A DNA stretch of 64,000 bases from Amorphophallus konjac (Eukaryota > Streptophyta > Magnoliopsida > Alismatales > Araceae). Each line of letters begins with the position of its first letter. The first letter of the stretch is position 1. The notes beneath the pieces are model-generated. The model had not been told where the DNA came from. It did no database searches and was given only the letters and a program-made list of their open reading frames with translations. This document shows positions 23,750 through 35,986 of this stretch, in pieces. The position numbers and the translations under genes were made by a program. The DNA lies in contig CM040121.1 of assembly GCA_022559845.1 (NCBI GenBank), positions 348,848,243-348,912,242 on the forward strand, written 5' to 3'.

Positions 23750-25727
23750 TGATGCGGGATGGGACGCGACTCGAGACAACAAGGGACTCTAGCTCATGGA
23801 CGTCCCTAAGCAAGGAAAACGTGCGGATGTGCGCGATTGAGAAACCGGCAATGAGTCTCGGGTATCGGATTTTCCGCATGCTCGGATCGAGTCACGGGGC
23901 GGTTTCCACTCACTCACTCTCGCAGCGGTGATAAAAATATGACGAGCTACGTTCCTATCACTCATGAGGTGGCATAAAGAAACACATACGAGTAAAAAAA
24001 ATGCCAAGTGGGGAGCGGACACGATACCTCCACGCTCCGGGCGTGGGGAAGACGACCCCGGCCGAAACTCGTACTCCCGGTACATAGTAAATAAATAATT
24101 ACAGTAGTGAATTTAATTGCCCACTCCACACAGGGAGGTAAAGGGCTACAATGGGACCCGAGAGTAGTGAACTCGGGTTGACGGGCAGCAAGCCGGAAGG
24201 GCTTTCAGGCCGAAGATGGGCTGCTGGTCCGACTCGGTACTATTCCAACTCGGTTCAACAACTCAGTTCAGCCCGCTGGACAGCAAGCGAACTTGACTGC
24301 TGGGACGGTGGCTTCCGGTCACCTTCTTGTCACGGCGGCTGGCTGGGACACTGCTAGGGTGTTGCCGATTGATCTCCGGGAGCAGCGGTCACCGAAGGGG
24401 AGTCGACGTATTTTATCGGAATTAATCGGCGAACTGATCTGCTGGCCTGCTCTCAGATCGAGAATGCGTGCCTCCACAAAAAGAATTTTTGCGCCCAGAT
24501 CCGGTGTCGGATCGAGGTAAAATTGGTACCGTTAAATAAAGGACTCAAAAGGATACAACATATAATTATTTCAGATCCATCCAGTAAACGGATTAGAAAT
24601 GAAAATGATTGTTCCCAAGGTTTTTTTACTTACTCGGATTACAGACTGTCAGGACAGAACAGGATCTGCCTGAGACTGAATTTTGACCGACCTAAAAATG
24701 ATGGATCTAGACTCTGGGAAAATTATGGGTGGAAGAGGGGGATGTGAGAAAGACGTAGGATTTTTTTAGGATTTTTTGGAGATGGCTAAGGGGGCGGGAA
24801 AAATACAACAACAAGACTCTGTCCCGCAGATCTGCTGATGGGCAGACTGTCAGGGGTGGAACTAAAATACTGGGGAAAATATCAAATGGTGGCGGATTGA
24901 CACAAAATGTATATGGATGGAAAGCTAACACAAAGAGGAACAATCCCTCGGAATCTCAGCTCGATCAGAGCTGGGAGCTGGGAGAACCGACCTGTTCTTT
25001 AGCTTGATGTTCTGGATCTCGGAGTTCAGGACAGTAGGGTAAAGAGATGGTTGTGGCGGCTTGTCGGCGGCACGAACGGAGGCGACGGCGGTGGTGGCTG
25101 GAAGTCGCATCCAGAAGAGGTGATATACATTGGAATCCACCAAGGTTATGGCTTCACACGATAGAAATCAGAGCAGTCCAACTCTAAGGGGAGAGGGGAG
25201 ATAGGGGGTGCCCAAGGCTCCTTGCAATTTCACATAAATTCTTCTCATTAATTCTTGCAAAAATGGAAATACAAGGGATATATAGAAATGTATAAAAGAC
25301 CTAAATTATCCCAAGATCTAGGGTTAGGGAGGGGCAAATGGGGTATGGGATATTATTCCCCCATGTGGTCAAAATGACCATAACAAATAAATACAAGGGA
25401 GGGGGCACCCGTTTGAAAAATGGGGTAGAAATTGGACTTTTCTTCTTCTCCTTGGTCCAAGTTGAAATAGTCTTGGTCTAGCCCACTTTGGACTTTGAAC
25501 TAGCCCCACATGGGCCCTAGAAGTTATGTGGCCCAATGAGAGAGTGGGTGGGGGCCCCGCTGGACCTACTTGAGCTTTTTACAAAGAAACCCAAAGACTT
25601 CTAAGGACTAACACATTGGCTTATACTTGCCATACAATTGCAAACCTATTTAACCCAAGGGTATAAATACAAACAAAAGGATATAAATGTAAAAATAAAA
25701 TGTTAGTGCTCGGTGTTGATTCCCATC
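23750..25727 (-). repeat. A 3' LTR (left copy)
   Basis: Plus-strand start TGATGCGGGATGG; plus-strand end TTGATTCCCATCA. It is followed by the polypurine tract. Confidence 0.9.
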
Positions 25728-25748
25728 AATTCTCCCTGGGTGGGAAGA
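25728..25748 (-). other. A polypurine tract
   Basis: On the minus strand the tract is a CCC-interrupted purine run ending AGGGAGAAT, directly before the 3' LTR. It is conserved in position in B (30047) and C (46140). Confidence 0.65.
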
Positions 25749-26552
25749 ACTCAACCTCGTCGAGTCAGGGGTGCTGTTGCTCGTGTGGCTCCTGCGGATC
25801 TATCACCGTACTAGGTAGCGCGAAGTACGCTCCAGTCCAAGTAATCGTCACTTCCTCATCCTGTATATATTCGATATGCACATGCTGCTGTGGGAATGAG
25901 GCTTAGTGGTTGACACTCCGGGGTGGGGTCACTCACAAAGGACGGAGACGGCTCAGTGACTCACTAGGAATCACCGCTGGGTCCCTTTATGCGACTAGAT
26001 CCGAGACATAGAATGGTAGAGTCGATCCCAAATTTCGGCAAGTCTACAATGTACGCATTAGACCCGACTTGCCTCACACTCGAAAGGGACTGACATCGCG
26101 ATCTAACTTTAGACTGACTCATATGAAGACTCTCATAGACTGTACGAAACAAACATTCACACATGACCCTAGGCAAACCTAGACACTCATAGTAATACTA
26201 TGACTGACGATAAAGAGATACAAACACAAGGGATGACTCGGTGAGAATGACGGATACCATCTACATACACTAAGTGTAAAGAAAGACGGACCCACAACTT
26301 GATGCAGTGAGTCTCATCCCTCGTCAACCATCTCTGGTTCGAGAAGACTCGCCCGCAGGTATGGAAGTGCGGGAGGATGAGGGGGCGGGTGACAGGAATG
26401 TAATCCGGACGTCTGGTGTAAAGCATGGAAAATGGGAAGTTCAGATATTGTCGCTCGTACGCGCGGTAGAAATCAGACCATGCCGTGTCAACATAGGGTG
26501 TCAACTGTGGTACGGTAGTCACTAGTGGCTGCGCTACCGTAGGAGAGATAGT
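25749..26552 (-). other. A 3' non-coding region
   Basis: This lies between the ORF stop and the polypurine tract. The first about 450 bp next to the LTR are shared with the same region of B (30050-30450) and C (46140-46610), including the CGGGGTGGGGTCACTC block, so it is a family-wide 3' untranslated segment. No coding sequence is supported. Confidence 0.6.
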
Positions 26553-27404
26553 TTAGAGCGGGATAGCTGACTGTATAGGGTCAGGGGATGGCATATCCAC
26601 CGAGGGTAAAGTGGGCGGGACAGACAGCTCCGGGATGACTGGTGGGGTTGGGGTGGCTAACAGACCCTGGCCCTCTCTTGGATCACTCTCTATCCCCAAA
26701 ACATCAGCGAGGTACTCCTCGGCCAACTCTTGGTCGGCCTTATAACTCACTAGAATAAGCCCTAGTGAGGCATCCTCCGAATGGTTGTCCTCTAAGGTAG
26801 GGGAATGTGAAGGACATGGGTCGGAGAAATGGCTAATCCTACTACAGGGGGCCACATGGGTGGGCTCCGGGAGAGGTGGCGGGCGTGAGTCTGTAGGCGG
26901 AACGTGCCGCTGGGGCGGGGTGGTTGGTGACACGGGGGTGGTCGGCTGAATGCTGTCGTGGAAGACGAACTCGCCGGGTAGGTGAGGTGGGTATAAGCTG
27001 CAAGTCCTCCTATCCCGGTCAAAGGTCGCTCTCCTCTCTTCCAACCAATTTTGCCCTAAAATGATGCATGGGCCAGCAAGTGTGTCGACCTTGCACCATG
27101 CTCCATCGTCATAAAGAACGGGGCCAAACCTCCATTGGAACTCTACAAATGTGAAGCCACCGTTGAGAATAATATCCCCGGTCTTGGAGAGAGACTCCAC
27201 TATGTCCTGTGAGACACAGTTAGATGACACCCTACTAATGAAGTTGATCTCCGTACGCAACCCATTCGGTAAAATGGCGGTGGACAGTATAGGGCGCTGG
27301 AACAACTCGGTTGTTGGCTTAGGGGTTGGGTGTCGGGGCATGAAAGCATTGAATTGGGCCACCAGGGATGACCAATCGGATGCATGGTCTCGGGGAACAG
27401 CCAT
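26553..27404 (-). CDS. A ORF: retropepsin-like protein lacking the catalytic Asp
   Basis: The start chosen is ATG 27404 (MAVPRDHASDW), at the same place relative to the PBS as the likely starts in B and C; the open frame extends upstream to 27575. The first about 80 residues are unassigned. Residues about 55-150 resemble a retropepsin fold. An ILPNGLRTEINFI strand is followed by RVSSNCVSQDIVESL, where active proteases have D(S/T)GA, and the domain closes with the family-like IILGQNWLEERRATFD (near 27030-27075). The remaining C-terminal half is Pro/Ser/Thr-rich. The frame is uninterrupted. The protein is inferred to be catalytically inactive; its role is unknown. Confidence 0.5.
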   Translation of the reverse strand: MAVPRDHASDWSSLVAQFNAFMPRHPTPKPTTELFQRPILSTAILPNGLRTEINFISRVSSNCVSQDIVESLSKTGDIILNGGFTFVEFQWRFGPVLYDDGAWCKVDTLAGPCIILGQNWLEERRATFDRDRRTCSLYPPHLPGEFVFHDSIQPTTPVSPTTPPQRHVPPTDSRPPPLPEPTHVAPCSRISHFSDPCPSHSPTLEDNHSEDASLGLILVSYKADQELAEEYLADVLGIESDPREGQGLLATPTPPVIPELSVPPTLPSVDMPSPDPIQSAIPL

Positions 27405-27694
27405 GGGGATGGCAGGTAGTGGACATGCAGACACACGGGACAAGACCGACTGACTCTTTATTGGACTAGACACAACCCTAAAACAATAATGCAAAGTTTG
27501 GAATGCTGACTCGACTACACACCAAGACTCAACCAATATTTGGTATGTGGCGGAGGTTTCATCCGAAGATTGCACTCACGCAAGTGTGCTACCTTCTTGA
27601 TAGGCGTAACCTATCATTCCGAGAACACCTTTTGATATACCGGGTAAAGGGATGCAACATGACACCTTGGACCGACTACCCTACACTAAAGACT

Positions 27695-27706
27695 TAGCTC
27701 TGATAC
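27695..27706 (-). other. A primer-binding site, one mismatch
   Basis: TTGTATCAGAGC on the minus strand, compared with TGGTATCAGAGC in the other elements. It is adjacent to the 5' LTR end. Confidence 0.75.
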
Positions 27707-27711
27707 AAATT

Positions 27712-28091
27712 TGATGCGGGATGGGACGCGACTCGAGATAACAAGGGACTCTAGCTCACGGACGTCCCTAAGCGAGGGAAACGTACGGATGTGCGCAGTT
27801 GAGAAACCGGCAATGAGTCTCGGGTATCGACTTTTCCGCATGCTCGGATCGAGTCACGGGACGGTTTCCACTCACTCACTCTCATAGCGGTGATAAAAAT
27901 ACGAAGAGCTACGTTCCTATCACTCATGCAGCGGCATAAAGAAACATAGACGAGTAAAGCAAATGCCAAGTGGGGAGCGGACACGATACCTCCCCGCTCT
28001 GGGCGTGGGGAAGACGACCCCGGCCAAAACTCGTACTCCCAGTACACAGTAAATAAATAATTACAACAGTGAATTTAATTACCCACTCCAC
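27712..28091 (-). repeat. A 5' LTR, segment left of B
   Basis: It matches the start of the left LTR (23750 onward) and stops at ...CCCACTCCAC, where B begins. It continues at 34388. Confidence 0.9.
28087..28091. repeat. TSD of B, left copy (TCCAC)
   Basis: It pairs with TCCAT at 34383-34387, one mismatch. Related uninterrupted LTRs read CACTCCATGCAGGGA at this site, so the left copy is the mutated one. Confidence 0.8.
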
Positions 28092-30046
28092 TAATGCGGG
28101 ACGGACAGCGGACTCGACTCCAAGTTGATATGCGATCATAGGACTCTAGACAAGCTCGCGATCATCCCTAAGCGAGGGATGCGTGGGACCGTGCGCAGTT
28201 GAGAAACCGGCAATGAGTCGGATAGTCGACTCTTACGCGTGTACTCGGAACGTGTCACGGGACGGGTCTCGCTCTCTTTCTTGCAGCGGCGATATAAAAA
28301 TATACGAGCTAGGAACCTATCACTCGCAGCGGCATATACAAATGAATGCGAGTAAAGCAAATGCCGAGTAAGAGGGAGACGAGTTTACCTCCGCGCTCCG
28401 GGCGTGGGGAAGACGATCTCGGCCAAGTATGGTAACTCCCGGTACAATGGTAAAAAGTTAATTACAATAGTGACTTTTATTGCCCACTCCACGCAGGGAG
28501 GTAAAGGGCTATAAGTGGGCCCGGGAATACCGACCCTGGGTTGACGGGCAGCAAGTTGGACGGACTTTTGGGGCGAACTCAGCCTGCTGGTCCGACTCGG
28601 TACTGCGCCGACTCGGTTATGACTTGCTGGACAGCAAGCCTTGGTATCCAAAGGAACGTCGCCATCCTGAGATCTTCTGGAGGCGCCGCTTGGCTGGAAC
28701 GTTGGTAGCACGTCCCTGGTCGACTCCTGGGAGTGGCGGCTCCTGAAGTTGATTTTTGATATTTGTTTGTGAATTTTTCCCGGACTGTAATTTCGGACCT
28801 GCATAGGGAACAGGTCTGCATGCCTCGGCTGCTCGAATTAATTCTCTAAGATCTGAAATCAGATCGAGGCAAGACTAGTGGCGTTGGAAAGAGGACTCCC
28901 AGATCTACAACATATATGTTTTGTAGGTCGATCCAAAGAAGGGATGAGAAATGGGAGGTGCTGCAAGACTGTGTGTTTTTCTGTGGGTCGGATTATAGAC
29001 ACTCAGGACCGAAGGGATCTGCCTGAAACTGATCTTTGACTGAGAGGTAAATGATTTTTTTAGGGGCTAACAAAATTATGGGAAGTAGGGGGAAACGTGA
29101 GAAACATTGAAGAATTTTTGTAGATTTTCTAGATATTTTTAAGGGGGTGGAAAAAATACGAATAAGTGACACTGTCCCTCAGATCTACAAAATGGCAGAT
29201 TACTAAAGGGAAGAACAAAAATATGAGAAAAATATCAAACGATATCTAAATGGCACAAAATTTGAACTGGAGATTAGGGTAGACAGGGAGAACGAACTCT
29301 CAAAGTTTGGGCTCGATCAGATAACAAGAGAAAAAAATAAAATTATGGGATTGAGGTTATGTCCTGATTTAGACAGAACTCCGGCGAGTGGCGGTGGCGG
29401 CGCGATGGTGGCGGCGGCGGCGGCGGCGCTGAGCTTCACACTCAAGAAGGGGGAGGAGGAGGAGGCTTCACACCTCAGAAATTCGTAGCTTTCACAGCAG
29501 CTAGGGGTTGGGAGAGAGAGAGGGGTGCCCTTGGGCTCTTGGAGGTAAATTCTGATTTTCTTCTCATTAATTCTAGTAAAATGGGAATTACATGGTATTT
29601 GTATGAAATACAAAATGACATAAACTAACCGCAGATCTAGGTTAAGGGAGGGGCACTTGGGGGATAGAACATATTTAATTCCCCATGTGATTTGGAACAA
29701 AATAAAAAAACATTAAGAGGGGGGCCCTTTGAAAAATGGGGATGGCATCTTGGACATTTTAAGCCCATTGTCCCCTTTGAATGGTCAAGCTTCTAGAAGC
29801 CCACCTTGGACCTTTGACTGGCCCCACATGGGCCCTAAGGCTTAGGTGGACCAATAGAGAAGGAGATGGGGGCCCCTTGCTGGTCCTACTGGACTTTCAC
29901 ACAAAAACCCAAAGATCCTTAAGGAATGACAAATTGGCTTATAAAGCCTTACAATTGCATACATATTTTTCCAAGGATATAAATGCAAATAAAAGGACTC
30001 AAATGCTAAATAAAAAGTTAGTGGTCTTGCTCTGATGTCCCCATCA
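28092..30046 (-). repeat. B 3' LTR (left copy)
   Basis: It ends GATGTCCCCATCA on the plus strand. It includes a GCG-rich tract (about 29385-29435) found in all LTRs of this family. Confidence 0.9.
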
Positions 30047-30447
30047 ATTCTCCCCGGGTGAGAAGAACTCGACCACGTTGAGTAAGGGGTGCGGCTGCTC
30101 GAGTAGTTCCGGCGGATCCGACACCGAACCTGGAAGCGCGGAGTACGCTCCACTCCAAGTCTTCAACACCTGCTCATCCCGTATAGATTCGATATGCTCA
30201 CGCTGCCGTGGGAATGAGGCTAGAGGTGGACACTCCGGGGTGGGGTCACTCTCAAAAGAGGGAGGTAGCTCAAAGACTCACTAGGAATCACCGCTTGTCC
30301 CTTATGTGACTAGATCCGATATGTGAGGTAGAACCGATCCCAAAGTCTGACAAGTCTCGAAAGGGATTGACAACGCGAGCGTACAAAAGATCGACTATGC
30401 TGGATACATGCATGGACAGACATACAAGACCCTAGACACACCTACTA
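30047..30447 (-). other. B polypurine tract and 3' non-coding region
   Basis: The tract, CCCGGGGAGAAT on the minus strand, abuts the 3' LTR. The remainder is homologous to the corresponding region of A and C and contains no supported gene. Confidence 0.65.
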
Positions 30448-31689
30448 TTAGTCTGACCCATACACATGCAATGGTGGACCAGGACACCCGAATGTGTGCC
30501 ATGCATACACTAGATGCAACTGATGGTTGACAGAATGGGGAAGGCATCCTAAAGTGATCCATTCCTGCATGGACGGCCTCTTAGATTTGGGAGGTTTGGG
30601 TGGGCCATCTTCTACATTATCCCGATATGTAGGTGTATCATGAACGGGCTTGGAGGGTGCAGATGGATCGGCCCATGGAGAAGGGGTATGACGGTGGACT
30701 GCCTCGAAAAGGTGGAGTAAAGGTAGTGGGTCAAGGGGTCCCCAAGAGAATGGGTCGAAGGGATCAAAGAAAGTATGACCCCTCGAACTGTGCTCCCACA
30801 AGTCACGATCCCACATTTGGAAATCTTGAAGGTGTAGGTGGTCACCTTCATGCATGTGGGTATAGGGAACGGTGATCTCATATAGGAGGTATGGTTCCTT
30901 CTTTGGGAAAAAGGGTATGAAGGTTGGCTCGGCCGGCAAGGGAAGGAATAGGAGAATTTCCGTGGTGACACAACCCACGGTGCACACGGAGGTAATGGAC
31001 CCGAAGGCCGGATGGGTGAAGCTACGACTAGTGGGTTGGTCGAAGTCTCGGGCCAATAAGTGCATTAACTTCCATTGCAAGTCTAATCCCATAAGATTGT
31101 CATCCAATGTATCAACATGGTGATTAGACCAGAATGTGGTATGAAATGAGTTGACTGGTACTAATGATAGGGTGGGGTCCATGGATGGGAAGGGAGGTGG
31201 GACCAAGCCGTTCTTGAGCCATCTAAGTAGTGGCTCGGTGATGAAAAGCGTTCCCATTATAAACACGGGTGGCTCGGACTGAGGTGGCTCCGAATAAAGA
31301 TGTGAGGGTGGTGGCATAGGAGCTCTCATGGGTGAGGAAGGCATGTCCTCCCAGAGGGGAAGTGGTCCTTGGGACCCCGTAGGTGGGGCCGGGTTGGGGC
31401 TATGGGCTATGGCCTCCCTAGGCTCGAGTATGTCTACCTCCTGCCTCGGAGGTGGGCAAGAGGAGACCAGCGACTCAAAATAAGTGCACCTCTTATCCAC
31501 CCGTTCCGAAATCATTTGCACAAGTTCGGCAATGGTATGGGTTGGAGTAGGGGTATCGCGGTGGACTCGCCCGTAATTAACCGGCCTAGGCTTGGGTCGG
31601 GGCTCATCTAAGTGCGGGGCTCCTTGCCTCCGATTATGACCCACTTGGTTGGAAATGAGTTGGTGGGGTCGGCTGGAGGTGTGACCCAC
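30448..31689 (-). CDS. B ORF: conserved protein of unknown function (about 400 aa)
   Basis: An uninterrupted frame with its counterpart in C (46611-47897), alignable from SNQVGH(N/S)(R/Q)RQGAP to the C-terminal VYG(S/L)D. Parts in order: a basic, Pro-rich head; a short helix (TIAELVQMISERVDKRC); a Pro-rich linker; a globular-looking stretch with conserved GTLFI(T/S)EPLL, VPVNSFHTTF, HHVDTLDD, SRSFTHPA, EITVP and FFDPFDPF; another linker; and a conserved tail EWITLGC...HLVYAW. No zinc knuckle or catalytic motif is visible. In C this region is in frame with the Gag-like head; in B a frameshift near 31700 separates them. It may be a capsid-like or protease-derived protein; this is unproven. Confidence 0.6.
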   Translation of the reverse strand: MGHTSSRPHQLISNQVGHNRRQGAPHLDEPRPKPRPVNYGRVHRDTPTPTHTIAELVQMISERVDKRCTYFESLVSSCPPPRQEVDILEPREAIAHSPNPAPPTGSQGPLPLWEDMPSSPMRAPMPPPSHLYSEPPQSEPPVFIMGTLFITEPLLRWLKNGLVPPPFPSMDPTLSLVPVNSFHTTFWSNHHVDTLDDNLMGLDLQWKLMHLLARDFDQPTSRSFTHPAFGSITSVCTVGCVTTEILLFLPLPAEPTFIPFFPKKEPYLLYEITVPYTHMHEGDHLHLQDFQMWDRDLWEHSSRGHTFFDPFDPFSWGPLDPLPLLHLFEAVHRHTPSPWADPSAPSKPVHDTPTYRDNVEDGPPKPPKSKRPSMQEWITLGCLPHSVNHQLHLVYAWHTFGCPGPPLHVYGSD

Positions 31690-32062
31690 GGGGGTTGGAA
31701 GTAAATGGGTGGGACGGGTTGGAAGGGACCGGATGGGGAAGGTAGACCCTCTTAAGCTCTCTCTTCATGTCCCACCATGATTCGATGGGCCATTGCCTCC
31801 TAACCTCTCTCGAGCCTGCTATGTCTCTCCACTTTTCGGCCGCCTCGTGGAGGAGCCTCTCCTTGGAAAAATAGAATTTCCTGGCTTCGGACATGGTATA
31901 ACAATCAAAGTATGTATCCATGGCGGCCTCCCACTTGAGGTAGTCGCCTGGGTCATTGGAGCCATAAAAATTCGAGGCTTCGGGCCTACGAAAGTGGAGA
32001 GGGTGGTTTCCAAGTCCATGGGTGTGCCAATGGTCATATCGCCTGGGCGATCGAGATTGCAT
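31634..32062 (-). pseudogene. B Gag-like N-terminal domain, frameshifted
   Basis: ATG at 32062 (MQSRSPRRYDHW). The core YLKWEAAMDTYFDCYTM (near 31905-31955) matches the gypsy gag core of element H (YLDWETGMDQYFDW) and of C (YLDWEAAMDTYFEC). It continues to RQWPIESWWDMKRELKRVYL (about 31740-31800), then shifts frame into Pro/Ser-rich sequence while the original frame continues as the downstream ORF. Inferred to be the N-terminal domain of Gag. Confidence 0.7.
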
Positions 32063-32398
32063 TGGAAATGGGGAACTACAAGATAGACATGCTGACACTT
32101 GACAAGACACTAGACACGACTATGTAAGGTTGGAATGCACTAACTAATGCACACTAAGGACCCTAGACTTAAACCAAGATCCGGTACGTTGGCAGAGTTA
32201 CAGGATCCGAAGATCCTCTCGCGCAAGTGTGCGGTCTTCCCGATAGGCGTAGCCTAACGTTCGGACAACACCTTTTAATATACCGAATAAGGTATGCGAT
32301 GCAACCTTGGACCGACTTAAACTTAGACTTGACTTAAATGACTCTTTTTTTGTATTTTTGTTAAGCAATGATGAATGACAACCCTAGACTCAACTGGC

Positions 32399-32410
32399 GC
32401 TCTGATACCA
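32399..32410 (-). other. B primer-binding site
   Basis: TGGTATCAGAGC on the minus strand, 3 bp inside the 5' LTR. Confidence 0.9.
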
Positions 32411-32413
32411 AAT

Positions 32414-34382
32414 TGATGCGGGACGGACAGCGGACTCGACTCCAAGTTGATATGCGATCCTTGGACTATAGACAAGCTCGCGATCATCCCTAAGCGACGG
32501 ATGCGTGGGACCATGCACGGTTGAGAAACCGGCAATGAGTCGGGTAGTCGGCTCTTACGCGTGTACTCGAAACGTGTCACGGGACGGGTCTCACTCTCTT
32601 TCTCGTAGCGGTGATATAAAAATATATGAGCTAGGAACATATAACTCGCAGTGGCATATATAAATGAATACGAGTAAAGAAAATGCCGAGTAAGAGGGAG
32701 ACGAGTTTATCTCCACGCTCCGGGCGTGGGGAAGACGATCCCGGCCAAGTACGGTAACTCCCGATACAATGGTAAAAAGTTAATTACAAAAGTGACTTTT
32801 ATTGCCCACTGCACGCAGGGAGGTAAAGGGCTACAAGTGGGCCCAGGAGGACCGACCCTGTGTTGACGGGCAGCAAGTTGGACGGGCTTTTGGGGCGAAC
32901 TCGGTCGGCTGGTCCGACTCGGTACTGCGCCGACTCGGTTCTGACTCGCTGGACAGCAATCCTTGGCCTCCAAAGGAACGTCACCTTCCTGAGATCTTCG
33001 GGAGGCACCGCTTGGCTGGAACGTTGGCAGCACGTCCCTGGTCGACTCCCGGGAGTGGCGGCTCCTGAAGTTGATTTTTGATATTTGTTTGTGAATTTTT
33101 CCCGGATTGTAATTTCGGACCTACACAGGGAACATGTCTGCACGCCTCGGCTGCTCGAATTAATTCTCACAGATCTGAAATCAGATCGAGGCAAGACCAG
33201 TGGCGTTAGAAAGAGGACTCCCATATCTACAACATATATTGTTTGTAGGTCGATCCAACGAAGGGATGAGAAATGGAAGGCTCTGTAAGACTGTGTGTTT
33301 TTATGTGGGTCAGATTACAGACACTCAGGACTGAAGGAATCTGCCTGAAACTGATCTTTGACCTAGGGGTAAATGATTTTTCCAGGAGCTAAAAAAATTA
33401 TGGGAGTTAGAGGGGAACGTGAGGAACACTGAAAATTTTTTGTAGATTTTTTGGAAATTTTTAGGCAGGTGGAAAAAATACGAATAGGTGACACTATCTC
33501 TCAGATCTGTAAAATGGCAGATTACTAAAGGGAAGAACATAAATACGGGAAAAATATCAAACGAAGTCTAAATGGCACAAAAGTTGAACTGGAGATTAGG
33601 GTAGACAGGGAGAACGAACCCTCAAAGTTTGAGCTCGATCAAACAATAAGAGAAAAAAATAAAATTATGGGATTGTGGTTCTGTCCTGATTTGGACAAAA
33701 CTCCGGCGAGTGGCGGTGGCGGCGCGATGGCGGCTCGATGGTGGCGGCGGCGGCGACGACGGTGCTGAGCTTCACACTCAGGAAGGGGGAGGGGGAGGAG
33801 GCTTCACACCTCAGAAATTCGCAGCTTTCACAGCAGCTAAGGGTTGGGAGAGAGAGAGGGGTGCCCTTGGGCTCTTGGAGGCAAATTCTGATTTTCTTCT
33901 CATTGATTCTAGTAAAATGGTAATTACATGGTATTTTATGAAATACAAAATGACCTAAACTAACCTCAGATCTAGGTTTGGGGAGAGGCACGTAGGGGAT
34001 AGAACATATTTAATTCCACATGTGATTTGGAACAAAATAAAAAAACATTAAGAGGGGGGGCCCTTTGAAAAATGGGGATGGGATCTTGGACATTTTAAGC
34101 CCATTGTCCCCTTTGAATGGTCAAGCTTCTAGAAGCCCACCTTGGACCTTTGACTAGCCCCACATGGGCTCTAAGGCTTAGGTGGATCAATAGAGAAGGA
34201 GATGGGGACCCTTTACTGGTCCTACTGGACTTTTACACAAAAACTCAAAGATCCTTAAGGAATGACAAATTGGCTTATAAAGCCTTACAATTGCGTACAT
34301 ATTTTCCCAAGGATATAAATGTAAATAAAAGGACTCAAATGCAAAATAAAAAGTTAGTGGTCTTGCTCTGATGTCCCCATCA
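32414..34382 (-). repeat. B 5' LTR (right copy)
   Basis: Plus-strand TGATGCGGGACGG...GTCCCCATCA. It is closely similar to the left copy throughout. Confidence 0.9.
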
Positions 34383-34387
34383 TCCAT
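34383..34387. repeat. TSD of B, right copy (TCCAT)
   Basis: See 28087-28091. Confidence 0.8.
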
Positions 34388-35986
34388 GCAGGGATGTAAA
34401 GGGCTACAATGGGACCCGGGTGTAGCGAACTTGGGTTGACGGGCAGCAAGCCGGAAGGGCTTTCAGGCCGGAGACGGGCTACTGGTCCGACTCAGTACTA
34501 TTCCAACTCGGCTCAGCAACTCAGTTCAGCCCGCTGGACAGCAAGTGAACTCGGCTGCTGGGATGGCGGCTTCCGGTCACCTTCTAGTAATGGTGGCCGG
34601 CTGGGACACTGCTGGGGTGTTGCCGATCGATCTCCGGGAGCGACGGTTGCCGAAGGGGAGCCGACGTATTTTATCAGAATTAACCGGCGGACTGATCTGC
34701 TGGCCTATTCTCGGATCAGGAATGCGCGCCTCCATGAAAAGAATTTTTGCGTCCATATCTTGTGTCGGATCAAGGAAAAATTGATACCGTTGGATAGAGG
34801 ACTCAAATGTCTATAACATAAAATTATTTCAGATCCATCCAGTAGACGGATTAAAAATGAAAACAAATGTTCCCAAGGTTTTTTTATTGACTCGGATTAC
34901 AGACTGTCAGGACAGAACATGATCTGCCTGAGACTGAGTTTTGACCGACCTAAAAATGATGGATCTAGACTGTAGAAAACTTATGGGTGGAAGAGGGGGG
35001 TGTGAGGAACACGTAGGATTTTTTTGGTATTTTTTGGAGATGGCTAAGGGGGCGGGAAAAATACAACAACAAGACTCTGTCCCGCAGATCTGCTGATGGG
35101 TAGACTGTCAGGGGTGGAAGTAAAATACCTATAAAAATATCGAACGGTGGCGGATTGACATAACATTTATATGGATGGAAAGCTAACACAAATAGGAACA
35201 ATCCCTCAAAATCTCAGCTCGATCAGAGCTGGGAGCTGGGATAACCGACCTATTCTTTAGCTTGCTATTCTAGATCTCGGAGTTCAGGACATCAAGGTAA
35301 AGAGATGGTTATGGTGGCTCGGCGGCGGCACGAACGGAGGCGGCGGCGGCGGTGGCTGGAAGTCGCATCTAGCAGAGGTGATAGACCTTGGAATCCACCA
35401 AGGTTATGGCTTTACACCATAGAAATCAGAGCAGTCCAGCTCTAAGGGGAGAGGGGAGATAGGGGGCGCCCAAGGCTCCTTGCAATTTCACATAAATTCT
35501 TCTCATTAATTCTTGCAAAAATGGAAATACAAGGGATATATAGAAATGTATAAAAGATCTAAACTATCCCTAGATCTAGGGTTAGGGAGGGGCAAATGGG
35601 GTATGGTATACTATCCCCCCATGTGGTCAAAATGACCATAATAAATTAATACAAGGGAGGGGGGGGCCCTTTGAAAAATGGGGTAGAAATTGGACTTTTC
35701 TTCTTCTCCTTGGTCCAAGTTGAAATAGTCTTGGTCTAGCCCAGCTTGGACTTTGAACCAGCCCCACATGGGCCCTAGAAGTTAGGTGGCCCAATGAGAG
35801 AGTGGGTAGGGGCCCCGCTGGACCTACTTGGGCTTTTTACAAAGAAACCCAAAGACTTCTAAAGACTAACACATTCGCTTATACTTGCCATACAATTGCA
35901 AACCTAATTAACCCAAGGGTATAAATGCAAACAAAATGATACAAATGTAAAAATAAAATATTAGTGCTCGGTGTTGATTCCCGTCA
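34388..35986 (-). repeat. A 5' LTR, segment right of B
   Basis: It resumes the A LTR at GCAGGGATGTAAAGGGC and ends TTGATTCCCGTCA. It matches 24130-25727. Confidence 0.9.

Larger units (their letters stand above)
28092..34382 (-). mobile_element. Element B: non-autonomous LTR element with Gag-like head and unknown ORF
   Basis: Two LTRs (28092-30046, 1955 bp; 32414-34382, 1969 bp) flank a 2.37-kb interior with PBS, coding region and polypurine tract. It is inserted in A's right LTR, flanked by TCCAC/TCCAT. The left terminus is TAATGCGGG where family members have TGATGCGGG, a single point change. No RT or integrase is present. Confidence 0.9.
23750..35986 (-). mobile_element. Element A: non-autonomous LTR element with protease-like ORF, B nested in its right LTR
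   Basis: The left LTR (23750-25727, 1978 bp) matches the right LTR, which is split by B into 27712-28091 and 34388-35986 (together 1979 bp). TSDs are perfect (AAAGG). The interior of about 2 kb has a degenerate PBS, one protein frame and a polypurine tract, with no RT or integrase. It shares LTRs and non-coding flanks with B, C and I but carries a different coding cargo. Confidence 0.9.

Noticed and set aside
28480..33081. Open frames of 70-140 codons inside the B LTRs, present in both copies
   Set aside because: Presence in both LTRs is due to LTR duplication, not coding conservation; they run through GC-rich LTR sequence in several overlapping frames.
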